Assembly: GCA_030598905.1 (NCBI GenBank)
Contig: JAUVPA010000065.1
Span: 1-8,707 of the forward strand
Source of the DNA: Acidimicrobiia bacterium
Lineage (GTDB): Bacteria; Actinomycetota; Acidimicrobiia; Spongiisociales; UBA5794
Direction of reading: 5' to 3'
Length of the DNA stretch: 8,707 bases
Part shown: positions 1 to 4,694 of the stretch, piece by piece
Numbering within the stretch: the stretch's first letter is position 1
Layout: the number at the start of each line of letters is the position of its first letter
The notes under the pieces: generated by a model
Told to the model about the DNA's origin: nothing
What the model saw: only the letters and a program-made list of their open reading frames with translations
Database searches by the model: none
Position numbers and translations under genes: made by a program

Positions 1-144
1 CTCGGGCTCACGGCTCTCTTCGGCCTCGGGCTCACGGCTCTCTTCGGCCTCGGGCTCACGGCTCTCTTCGGCCTCGGGCTCACGGCTCTCTTCGGCCTCG
101 GGCTCACGGCTCTCTTCGGCCTCGGGCTCACGGCTCTCTTCCTG
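1..144 (-). repeat. 24-bp tandem repeat coding an octapeptide in the L10 tail
   Basis: Five identical 24-bp units start at 1, 25, 49, 73 and 97. A sixth at 121-144 matches for 21 bases and then diverges. Read on the minus strand in the rplJ frame, each unit codes AEESREPE; the first unit after the L10 body codes QEESREPE. Identity at every third base argues for recent duplication rather than selection on protein sequence. The window starts inside the array, so the copy number is unknown. The tail is strongly acidic with one arginine per unit. L10 proteins of actinobacteria often end in an acidic, low-complexity tail, but I do not know of this exact repeat. Confidence 0.97.
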
Positions 145-654
145 CTTCTTTTCCAGGAGCGCCTGGAGCAAACCGGCAGCCTCACGCGGCAAGGCGGCGA
201 ACAAGCGCGCCGCGTTGGCGAGGGGCGCCTTCATGGCCCCGGCGATCGTGGCGAGTAGGACCTCGCGGGACTCGATCTTGGCGAGTTCTGCAATCTTCTC
301 CGCGGTGAGGAAGTCACGTCCGAGAAGACCTCCCTTGACCGAAAAGACGTCGTGCTGCGACGAGAAGTCACGCAACACCTTGGCGGCCCCAACCGGGTCG
401 CCGTCGGCGTATGCGACACCCGTCGGACCCAACAACAGGTCGCCCAATTCGTCGAGATCGAGCTCGGCAGCGGCGCGTCGAGCCAGGGTCATTTTGACCA
501 CCTTGAACTCGGCTCCGTTTGCCCTCAATTCGCGTCGCAGCGTCTGTTGTTCTGACACCGAGAGACCAGCGTATTCGGCAAGGAACACAGCCTGTGCCCG
601 TTCGAGTCGCTCTTTGATGTCGGCGACAGCCTGGACCGTGTCCGGTCTCGGCAT
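1..654 (-). CDS. rplJ: Ribosomal protein L10, 3' end outside the window
   Basis: L10 forms the base of the ribosomal stalk: its N-terminal domain binds 23S rRNA and its C-terminal helix carries L7/L12 dimers. Translation from the ATG at 654 begins MPRPDTVQAVADIKERL and continues with LAEYAGLSVSEQQTLRREL and FKVVKMTLARRA, typical of the L10 N-terminal domain. The helix around residues 150-170 (LANAARLFAALPREAAGL) is the expected L7/L12-binding part. The body is about 170 residues, the usual family size; it is followed by at least 48 more residues of charged octapeptide repeat (see 1-144), with no stop before the window edge. In-frame GTG codons lie upstream, but the ATG gives the canonical MPRPD start. 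A purine-rich GAGGCGGA precedes it by about 7 nt. An L10 leader upstream suggests autoregulation. rplL should follow, but it is not in view. Confidence 0.95.
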   Translation of the reverse strand, partial: MPRPDTVQAVADIKERLERAQAVFLAEYAGLSVSEQQTLRRELRANGAEFKVVKMTLARRAAAELDLDELGDLLLGPTGVAYADGDPVGAAKVLRDFSSQHDVFSVKGGLLGRDFLTAEKIAELAKIESREVLLATIAGAMKAPLANAARLFAALPREAAGLLQALLEKKQEESREPEAEESREPEAEESREPEAEESREPEAEESREPEAEESREPE

Positions 655-729
655 CCGTCGTCCGCCTCGTCTCGCTCTCACCGTCACACCGCAGCAACAC
701 AACCCAAGGTGTCAACCGGGAACCAAAAT

Positions 730-760
730 GGGGCTCCCTACCGGAGACGGACGGGAGCCC
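730..760 (-). terminator. Hairpin at the end of the rplJ leader, possible attenuator
   Basis: On the minus strand GGGCTCCC (from 760 to 753) can pair with GGGAGCCC (738 to 731) across a 14-nt loop. It is followed by CATTTTGG, a short T-run. It sits between the L10 leader structure and the rplJ start, where an attenuator is expected in L10-type leaders. The T-run is weak, so it may instead be a structural element of the leader. Confidence 0.5.
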
Positions 761-773
761 TCGAGAAGAGGAC

Positions 774-839
774 GACCTGCGTCGGCGCCGCAAAGCGGAC
801 TTACACCTACCGACGGTCTCGGGCCGAAGTGGTTCCCGA
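774..839 (-). promoter_or_regulatory. L10-type autoregulatory mRNA leader with kink-turn
   Basis: In many bacteria the L10(L12)4 complex binds its own mRNA leader at a kink-turn that imitates the 23S rRNA site. On the minus strand GACC (818-815) pairs with GGTC (777-774). The adjoining GTCGG (814-810) pairs with CCGAC (785-781), leaving an asymmetric GCA bulge at 780-778. Inside this is a small hairpin, CCGC (798-795) with GCGG (791-788) around TTT. Preceding bases TTCGGG and CCCGA (about 840-820) can form a first stem. The position, 120-190 nt upstream of rplJ and just after a promoter, fits. The order of elements agrees with what I remember of the L10_leader family; no covariance search was done. 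Confidence 0.8.
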
Positions 840-866
840 AGTGTAGGCCAACTCACATTCTGTCGA
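840..866 (-). promoter_or_regulatory. Probable promoter of the rplJ operon
   Basis: On the minus strand TCGACA (866-861, five of six bases of TTGACA) is followed after 15 nt by TACACT (845-840), a good TANNNT -10 box. The predicted start near 832-836 lies at the very start of the L10 leader fold, which supports the call. The spacer is shorter than the usual 16-18 nt. Confidence 0.55.
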
Positions 867-1207
867 CATTGCGGAGAACGACGTATGGCGCAGCTCGAAC
901 GGCGCGCCGCCTGCCGCGTATGCGCCGGTAGCGCCGCCATGGCGGCGCGCGCATCAACGAATTCCCATTGCGGGCGGCCGTGTCGGTCTGCCATACTTCT
1001 ACGCACATAGCGGGGACCACTGCGTCCGGTGGCAGGGAACGATCCACCACCGTTCCGAGGAGGGCTTTGTCTGGTCGCCCCGGCCACGCATGGCCAGCCC
1101 CTACCCTGGCCAGACGGGGTGGAGACGAGTAGATGGCTTCCTGGCCCGCCGTCTGCCCGAAACCTCAGCACATCGCCGCCTCCCGGAGGCAGCAGGTCTC
1201 CCGCTAG
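867..1207. other. Gene-free stretch between the rplA terminator and the rplJ promoter
   Basis: About 340 nt separate the terminator after rplA from the rplJ promoter. Frames open through here on both strands, but none has a recognisable protein or a convincing ribosome binding site. Visible structure: the perfect palindrome at 931-948; a possible hairpin of TGGCCAG (1091-1097) with CTGGCCA (1106-1112); and a small GC-rich inverted repeat near 1176-1188. I see no tRNA and no convincing second promoter. The separation shows that L11-L1 and L10-L12 are probably two transcription units here. Confidence 0.6.
931..948. repeat. Perfect 18-nt palindrome
   Basis: GCGCCGCCATGGCGGCGC reads the same on both strands with no central gap. 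It lies about 65 nt upstream of the -35 box proposed for rplJ. A zero-loop palindrome suits a dimeric DNA-binding protein better than a hairpin, but it could be chance in GC-rich sequence; related GGCGCGCC and GCGC strings surround it. Confidence 0.6.
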
Positions 1208-1238
1208 ACAAAGCGCCCGGCGATGCCGGGCGCTTTGT
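1208..1238 (-). terminator. Strong hairpin terminator after rplA
   Basis: ACAAAGCGCCCGGC (1208-1221) and GCCGGGCGCTTTGT (1225-1238) form a perfect 14-bp stem with a 3-nt loop, 26 nt after the rplA stop. The T-run lies inside the stem and is matched by an A-run on the other arm, so it could act on both strands. There is no long free T-tail. It closes the secE-nusG-rplK-rplA transcription unit. Confidence 0.85.
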
Positions 1239-1264
1239 AGTGGAGCGTCACGATCGACAAACCA

Positions 1265-1978
1265 CTAGCGGTCTTCCTTGACAAGTTCCTCGATCTGAAC
1301 GGTGTCGATGCGGATACCGGGACCCATCGTCGAGGAGACGGCGACCTTGTTCATGTAGTGCCCCTTCGAGGCAGGAGGCCGGGCACGGACGATCTCGCCC
1401 GCAATCGCTGCGAAGTTCTCTTTGAGCTGATCGGCATCAAACGACACACGGCCGATGGGAACGTGCACGTTGCCATATCGATCATTGCGGTACTCGACGC
1501 GGCCGGCCTTGAACGCTTCGACAGTCTTGCCAACGTCCTGAGTGACCGTGCCCGATTTCGGGTTGGGCATGAGGCCCCGGGGTCCAAGAACCGGACCGAG
1601 TTTTCCGACGACGGGCATCATATCCGGAGTGGCAATGGCGATGTCGAAGTCGAGGTCGCCTCCGCCTTGAATCTGGTCGGCGAGGTCCTTGCCGCCGACG
1701 ATGTCGGCGCCGGCCTCTTCCGCCTCCTTGGCCTTGTCCGACTCGGCGAACACGACAACGCGTATCGTCTTGCCGGTGCCATGGGGAAGGCTGACGGTAC
1801 CTCGGACGAGTTGGTCGGCCTGACGGGCGTCGATCCCGAGCTGGAACGATACGTCGACGGACTCATCGAACTTGGCGTACGCCAGGTTCTTGACGAGCTC
1901 GACAGCGTCCCCGGGACTGTACGACGTGTCGCGGTCGAAGCGACGCTCCGCGTCGACCCGCTGCTTGCTCTTTTTCAT
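1265..1978 (-). CDS. rplA: Ribosomal protein L1
   Basis: L1 binds helices 76-78 of 23S rRNA at the mobile L1 stalk and helps release of the E-site tRNA; in several bacteria it also represses translation of its own L11-L1 mRNA. The 237-residue product has the usual length. It shows the N-terminal KSKQRVDAERRFDRDTSYSP segment and the central domain around residues 65-160. The family signature is GKLGPVLGPRGLMPNPKSGT at about residues 125-144. The C-terminal part has KGHYMNKVAVSSTMGPGIRID. The ATG at 1978 is preceded by GGAGGA (1987-1982) at a spacing of 3-4 nt, just downstream of a 6-bp hairpin (1999-2013). It is the last gene of its operon, followed by the hairpin at 1208-1238. I did not identify an L1-binding site. 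Confidence 0.98.
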   Translation of the reverse strand: MKKSKQRVDAERRFDRDTSYSPGDAVELVKNLAYAKFDESVDVSFQLGIDARQADQLVRGTVSLPHGTGKTIRVVVFAESDKAKEAEEAGADIVGGKDLADQIQGGGDLDFDIAIATPDMMPVVGKLGPVLGPRGLMPNPKSGTVTQDVGKTVEAFKAGRVEYRNDRYGNVHVPIGRVSFDADQLKENFAAIAGEIVRARPPASKGHYMNKVAVSSTMGPGIRIDTVQIEELVKEDR

Positions 1979-1998
1979 GTTTCCTCCGTGGTCCAGGC

Positions 1999-2013
1999 GG
2001 AACCTGCGGTTCC
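1999..2013 (-). promoter_or_regulatory. Small hairpin just upstream of the rplA Shine-Dalgarno
   Basis: GGAACC (1999-2004) and GGTTCC (2008-2013) form a perfect 6-bp stem with a 3-nt loop, 11 nt upstream of the GGAGGA of rplA. It could influence initiation or mark an RNA end. No protein is known to me to bind it. Confidence 0.45.
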
Positions 2014-2020
2014 TCCCACT

Positions 2021-2083
2021 GGTCGGCTGTCGGCTATCAGCCGGGCCGATACTGCTGATGGCTGATCGCTGATAGCGGTTAGC
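2021..2083 (-). repeat. Heptad repeat spacer between rplK and rplA
   Basis: Nine consecutive 7-nt units fill this stretch in one phase. On the minus strand they include GCTATCA, GCGATCA and GCCATCA, then after a GC-rich centre GCTGATA, GCCGACA and GCCGACC; eight of nine start with GC. The second half is roughly the inverse of the first: GCTATCAGC (2068-2076, plus-strand GCTGATAGC) matches its complement at 2033-2041. It could fold into a hairpin in the mRNA between the two genes. It is non-coding on the minus strand and lies wholly inside the 109-nt spacer. Confidence 0.85.
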
Positions 2084-2087
2084 GCCG

Positions 2088-2516
2088 TCAGGCGACGACC
2101 TCGATTCCCATCGATCGGGCGGTGCCCTCGACGATGTTCATGGCCGCCTCGATGTCGTTGGCGTTCAGATCAGGCATCTTGGTTTCGGCGATGTCGCGAA
2201 CCTGGTCCTTCGTCACCGAACCGACCTTTTCTTTGTGCGGCTCACCGGATCCCTTCTCTACTCGCGCTGCTTGGCGCAGCAGAACAGCGGCCGGCGGTGT
2301 CTTCGTGATGAAAGTGAAGCTGCGGTCCTCGTAGATCGAAATCTCAACGGGAACGATCGTGCCGGATTGGCTCGCCGTCGCCGTGTTGTAGGCCTGCACG
2401 AAATCCATGATGTTGACGCCGTGCTGACCCAGCGCCGGGCCGACAGGTGGAGCCGGGCTCGCCTGGCCTGCAGGGATCTGCAGTTTGAGCACGGTCATGA
2501 GCTTTTTTCGAGCCAT
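2088..2516 (-). CDS. rplK: Ribosomal protein L11
   Basis: L11 binds the GTPase-associated centre of 23S rRNA near elongation factor sites; it is also needed for RelA-type stringent response sensing and for thiostrepton action. The 142-residue product is full length. The N-terminal domain has LQIPAGQASPAPPVGPALGQ (residues 12-31) with the conserved proline cluster of the thiostrepton site, followed by HGVNIMDFVQAYN. The rRNA-binding C-terminal domain runs from about residue 75, with KVGSVTKDQVRDIAETKMPD and AMNIVEGTARSMGIEV. The start is the ATG at 2516. Its GAGG lies 8-9 nt upstream, inside a heptad of the repeat spacer. It is flanked by rplA downstream and nusG upstream. Confidence 0.98.
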   Translation of the reverse strand: MARKKLMTVLKLQIPAGQASPAPPVGPALGQHGVNIMDFVQAYNTATASQSGTIVPVEISIYEDRSFTFITKTPPAAVLLRQAARVEKGSGEPHKEKVGSVTKDQVRDIAETKMPDLNANDIEAAMNIVEGTARSMGIEVVA

Positions 2517-2603
2517 TGGAGTTCCTCGTTCTCAGTTACTGGTTGTTAGTTGTCAGTCAAACCAGAGCTTCTGGCTACCAACTATGAACGAACAACTAAC
2601 GAC
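2517..2603 (-). repeat. Heptad repeat spacer between nusG and rplK
   Basis: From 2600 to 2517 the spacer divides exactly into twelve 7-nt units, abutting the rplK ATG. Those nearest nusG end in GTT (GTTAGTT, GTTCGTT, CATAGTT). The last five all begin with AAC (AACTAAC, AACCAGT, AACTGAG, AACGAGG, AACTCCA). The halves are partly inverse: GTTAGTTGT at 2545-2553 is complementary to ACAACTAAC at 2592-2600, and the centre has CCAGA/TCTGG around 3 nt (2562-2574). The unit AACGAGG contributes the Shine-Dalgarno sequence of rplK. The period and inverted layout match the spacers at 2021-2083 and 8522-8563, although the unit sequence differs. Confidence 0.85.
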
Positions 2604-3272
2604 TCAGTATTTGACGACCTGGTCGAAGTTGAGCTCGACCGGAGTCTCCCGGCCAAAGATGTCGACGAGCACTCGCACCTTCGACTGGTCGACGTTGATC
2701 TCCTCGATCACGCCGTTGAAGTCGGCGAATGGCCCCTCGACCACACGTACCGTCTCGCCGACGTCCCATGCCGGCTTGAATGTCGGCTTCTCCTTCTTGG
2801 CGTCTTCCGCCTTGGCGACACCGAGGATCCGCTCGACCTCGCGCCGCGACAGGGGTGTCGGTTTGGTTCCGGACCCGACGAAACCCGTCACGCCCGGAGT
2901 GTTGCGAACGGCGTACCACGTGTCGTCGTCCATGTACATCCGCACCAGGATGTATCCGGGGAACTTCTTTCGCTCCACCGTCTGCTTGCGACCGGCCTTG
3001 TACTCGACGACTTCTTCCATCGCGATCGCCACGTCGAAGATCCGGTCCTCGAGGTGCATCGACTTGACGCGAGTGTGCAGGTTGGCTCGCACTTTGTTCT
3101 CGTACCCGCTGTACGAATGAACGACGAACCAACTGCCGGGGAGGTCGTATGGGCTGAGGGGCACCTCGACGACGACCTCCGCGCCGGCCGTCTGCTCGGC
3201 TCCTTCGGGGGCGACTCCCTCTTCCGGTACCTCGACAGGCTCGGACGCCGTCGTTTCCATCACATCTGCCAT
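2604..3272 (-). CDS. nusG: Transcription termination/antitermination factor NusG
   Basis: NusG binds RNA polymerase through its NGN domain and links it to Rho or to the ribosome through its KOW domain. Residues 1-45 are an acidic, glutamate- and valine-rich extension as found in actinobacterial NusG. The NGN domain starts at WFVVHSYSGYENKVRANL (residues 48-65), with KKFPGYILVRM (102-112) and TPGVTGFVG (125-133). The KOW domain is at about 168-222, with GETVRVVEGPFADFNGVIEEI. The 222-residue length is normal when the extension is counted. Its ATG overlaps the secE stop by one base (TGATG) and lacks a well-spaced Shine-Dalgarno, so translation is probably coupled to secE. Confidence 0.97.
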   Translation of the reverse strand: MADVMETTASEPVEVPEEGVAPEGAEQTAGAEVVVEVPLSPYDLPGSWFVVHSYSGYENKVRANLHTRVKSMHLEDRIFDVAIAMEEVVEYKAGRKQTVERKKFPGYILVRMYMDDDTWYAVRNTPGVTGFVGSGTKPTPLSRREVERILGVAKAEDAKKEKPTFKPAWDVGETVRVVEGPFADFNGVIEEINVDQSKVRVLVDIFGRETPVELNFDQVVKY

Positions 3273-3556
3273 CAGGTCGCTGTCTCCAAAATCCTGATCA
3301 AACCGTTCTTGAATACCCAGTCCATCGCGAACACGACCAGAGTGAGCACTGTGGTCGTCGCGAACACCACGATCGTATAGGTCGTGAGCTCCTCACGCGA
3401 CGGCCAGGCAACCTTCTTCAGCTCCTGGCGAACCTCTCGTAGGTATTGGCGGAACCCCACACGCTCTTTCTTTGGCGTGCGCGACTTCTCCTGGCGCCTC
3501 TTCTTGGCGCGTTCTTCCTCTTTTGCCTGCAGGCGCCGCATCTCACGGTTCGCCAT
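3272..3556 (-). CDS. secE: Preprotein translocase subunit SecE
   Basis: SecE is the small essential subunit that clamps SecY in the SecYEG channel of the inner membrane. The 94-residue product is of the short, single-span type usual in actinobacteria. A highly basic, charged N-terminus (residues 4-34) is followed by the amphipathic family motif RQELKKVAWPSREEL (about 43-57). One membrane helix spans about 60-79 (TIVVFATTTVLTLVVFAMDW). The ATG at 3556 was chosen because AGGAGGT (3567-3561) lies 4-5 nt upstream and because a longer open frame would read through the tRNA-Trp gene. The stop codon overlaps the nusG start. Confidence 0.97.
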   Translation of the reverse strand: MANREMRRLQAKEEERAKKRRQEKSRTPKKERVGFRQYLREVRQELKKVAWPSREELTTYTIVVFATTTVLTLVVFAMDWVFKNGLIRILETAT

Positions 3557-3570
3557 GCGTACCTCCTGAG

Positions 3571-3645
3571 CAGGGGTGGCGGGACTCGAACCCACAACTT
3601 CCGGTTTTGGAGACCGGCGCTCTGCCAATTTGGAGCTACACCCCT
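3571..3645 (-). tRNA. trnW: tRNA-Trp (anticodon CCA)
   Basis: A full cloverleaf is visible. The 7-bp acceptor stem is AGGGGTG/CACCCCT with discriminator G at 3571. The D-arm is GCTC/GAGC with a loop containing GG. The anticodon stem CCGGT/ACCGG encloses the loop CTCCAAA. A 5-nt variable region is followed by the T-arm GTGGG-TTCGAGT-CCCGC with one G-T pair. The total is 75 nt. The 3' CCA is not encoded. tRNA-Trp immediately before secE is a known actinobacterial arrangement, and the secE Shine-Dalgarno begins only 3 nt after the tRNA end. Confidence 0.98.
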
Positions 3646-3670
3646 CCGGCCGAACGGGTCCGGTCACCAG

Positions 3671-3699
3671 AGTGTACAAAACAGACCGACGTATGACGC
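3671..3699 (-). promoter_or_regulatory. Possible promoter for tRNA-Trp-secE-nusG
   Basis: On the minus strand TACACT (3676-3671) fits a TANNNT -10 box and would start transcription around 3664, about 20 nt before the mature tRNA. A -35 at 17-nt spacing would be GCGTCA (3699-3694), only three of six matches, and it falls within the tandem duplication at 3688-3732. The same -10 hexamer is used at the proposed rplJ promoter. Confidence 0.45.
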
Positions 3700-3732
3700 C
3701 ACAGCGTAGGGACGTATGACGCACAGCGTAGG
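3688..3732. repeat. Tandem duplication of 22/23 nt upstream of tRNA-Trp
   Basis: The segment at 3688-3710 is repeated at 3711-3732, differing by one deleted C (GACGCCACAG against GACGCACAG). Each copy holds a short inverted repeat, ACGC and GCGT separated by TGTG or TGT on the minus strand. It lies in the 128-nt spacer between the anti-sigma gene and tRNA-Trp, upstream of and partly overlapping the proposed -35 region. Paired operator sites or a simple duplication are both possible. I see no terminator for the upstream operon in this spacer. Confidence 0.8.
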
Positions 3733-3773
3733 TCGGGGCGAAGAGGATCATGCTGTTCGAGGGCGGGATCGAC

Positions 3774-4121
3774 TCAGGCAGCTCGTCCTCGCCGCATGCC
3801 CAGTACGACAACGGCACCTGCAGCCACCACAGCAGCACCTGCGGCGGCGGCAACGGCCTTCCTTCGGACATCGGCACCAGCGCTCTCGGCGGACTCTGCC
3901 CCTTCTCGGTCGAGATCCGCAATCACTGCAGCGGCCAGATCGGGCGGGGCTACATATGTGAGCCCCTCGAGCATGTGCAGTTTGCGCCGCATCGAGAGAT
4001 ACCGGGCCTGTTCTGCCTGGCAGCGGAGACATGATTCGATGTGCCGTCCGACGGCACCACCGAACTCCTCACCATCTCGCGAGGGGAGCCGGGATTGCAC
4101 GAGCCGGCACATGGCGGTCAT
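3774..4121 (-). CDS. Probable membrane-anchored anti-sigma factor with zinc motif
   Basis: Anti-sigma factors of this kind bind an ECF sigma factor through a small zinc-binding domain and release it on a signal. The 115-residue product has HIESCLRC at residues 27-34, the H-x3-C-x2-C core of the ZAS-type domain, and an additional C5. A hydrophobic stretch at about 88-108 (alanine- and valine-rich) followed by MRRGRAA suggests one membrane helix with a very short, positively charged C-terminus; almost nothing would lie outside the membrane. The start at 4121 was chosen because its ATGA overlaps the sigma stop, with GGGGGA just upstream. A longer start at 4142 would add seven residues. The overlap with the sigma gene is the strongest functional evidence. 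Confidence 0.8.
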   Translation of the reverse strand: MTAMCRLVQSRLPSRDGEEFGGAVGRHIESCLRCQAEQARYLSMRRKLHMLEGLTYVAPPDLAAAVIADLDREGAESAESAGADVRRKAVAAAAGAAVVAAGAVVVLGMRRGRAA

Positions 4122-4690
4122 TGATCCCCCGCCTCTGCCCACAGGATCTCGCGCAAGGCCTTACGACCTCGATGAAGCCTGACCTTTGCAGCCGTGACGC
4201 TGATACCCAGGTGTTCGGCAATATCGGCGTGGCTCCAGTCATACACGTCCTTGAGGACCACTACCGAGCTGAGTGATTGCGAAAGCTCTCCGAGGGCTGC
4301 CTCGATCTTCGGACGAACAGACGCGCTCTCCCCTGCTCGCTCCGGTCCGATTCCAGCGGCCTCAGGGTCGATGTGAAGACCGTCGAGTGGAGCGGTGCGG
4401 TGCCTGCGAAGTCGAGCCTGATGGCTGAAGGCCGTGTTCACCGTGATCCGGTGCATCCATGTCGAGAAGCGGGCGTCGGCACGAAAGCGGGGGATCGCGC
4501 GCCAGGCACGAACGAACGCTTCCTGGGAAACGTCGGCAGCCACCTCTCGATCACGTACCAAACGGAGCGCCAATGTGTACACCTCGTCCTGATGGGCACG
4601 GACCAACTCCGAAAACGCACCACGGTCCCCGCTGCGGGCCGCATCCACCACGTCTTGTTCGTCATAGCGTCTGACTTCGCGACCTGACAC
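4118..4690 (-). CDS. ECF-type RNA polymerase sigma factor
   Basis: This 190-residue protein has the two-domain layout of group 4 (ECF) sigma factors. Region 2 is at about 20-90 and includes the characteristic DVSQEAFVRAWRAIPRF (53-69) and STWMHRITVN. Region 4 is at about 130-180, with a helix-turn-helix (WSHADIAEHLGISVTAAKVRLHRGRKAL). The linker between them is acidic and proline-containing. The start is a GTG with AGGAG 7 nt upstream inside the end of the dehydratase gene, whose stop lies only 4 nt before. Its own stop overlaps the anti-sigma start. Control by that partner is likely. I cannot assign an ECF subgroup or see its target promoter. Confidence 0.93.
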   Translation of the reverse strand: MSGREVRRYDEQDVVDAARSGDRGAFSELVRAHQDEVYTLALRLVRDREVAADVSQEAFVRAWRAIPRFRADARFSTWMHRITVNTAFSHQARLRRHRTAPLDGLHIDPEAAGIGPERAGESASVRPKIEAALGELSQSLSSVVVLKDVYDWSHADIAEHLGISVTAAKVRLHRGRKALREILWAEAGDQ

Positions 4691-4694
4691 GTCG

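Noticed and set aside
1..144. Regular repeat array that might suggest CRISPR
   Set aside because: Units are directly adjacent with no variable spacers, are in frame with rplJ, and code a regular peptide.
812..836. GGAAC-N16-CGTC on the minus strand, resembling an ECF sigma promoter
   Set aside because: It falls within paired bases of the L10 leader and after the better TACACT promoter; the match is explained by leader structure.
215..931. Open frame of 238 codons on the plus strand
   Set aside because: It is the antisense of rplJ and its leader; the minus strand gives a clear L10 and the plus-strand product is low-complexity with no recognisable domain.
853..1050. Short 65-codon minus-strand frame in the gene-free stretch
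   Set aside because: It has no convincing ribosome binding site or recognisable family, and high-GC sequence produces such frames by chance.
368..1171. Open frame of 267 codons on the minus strand across the rplJ leader
   Set aside because: It overlaps rplJ out of frame, is arginine-rich as expected from a GC-rich alternate frame, and crosses the promoter and L10 leader.
2485..3120. Plus-strand frame including a Q/T/N-rich peptide
   Set aside because: It is antisense to rplK and nusG; the odd peptide is the translation of the heptad repeat spacer.
3557..3922. Upstream extension of secE to a 216-residue protein
   Set aside because: It would be translated through the tRNA-Trp gene; the ATG at 3556 has a strong Shine-Dalgarno and gives a normal SecE.
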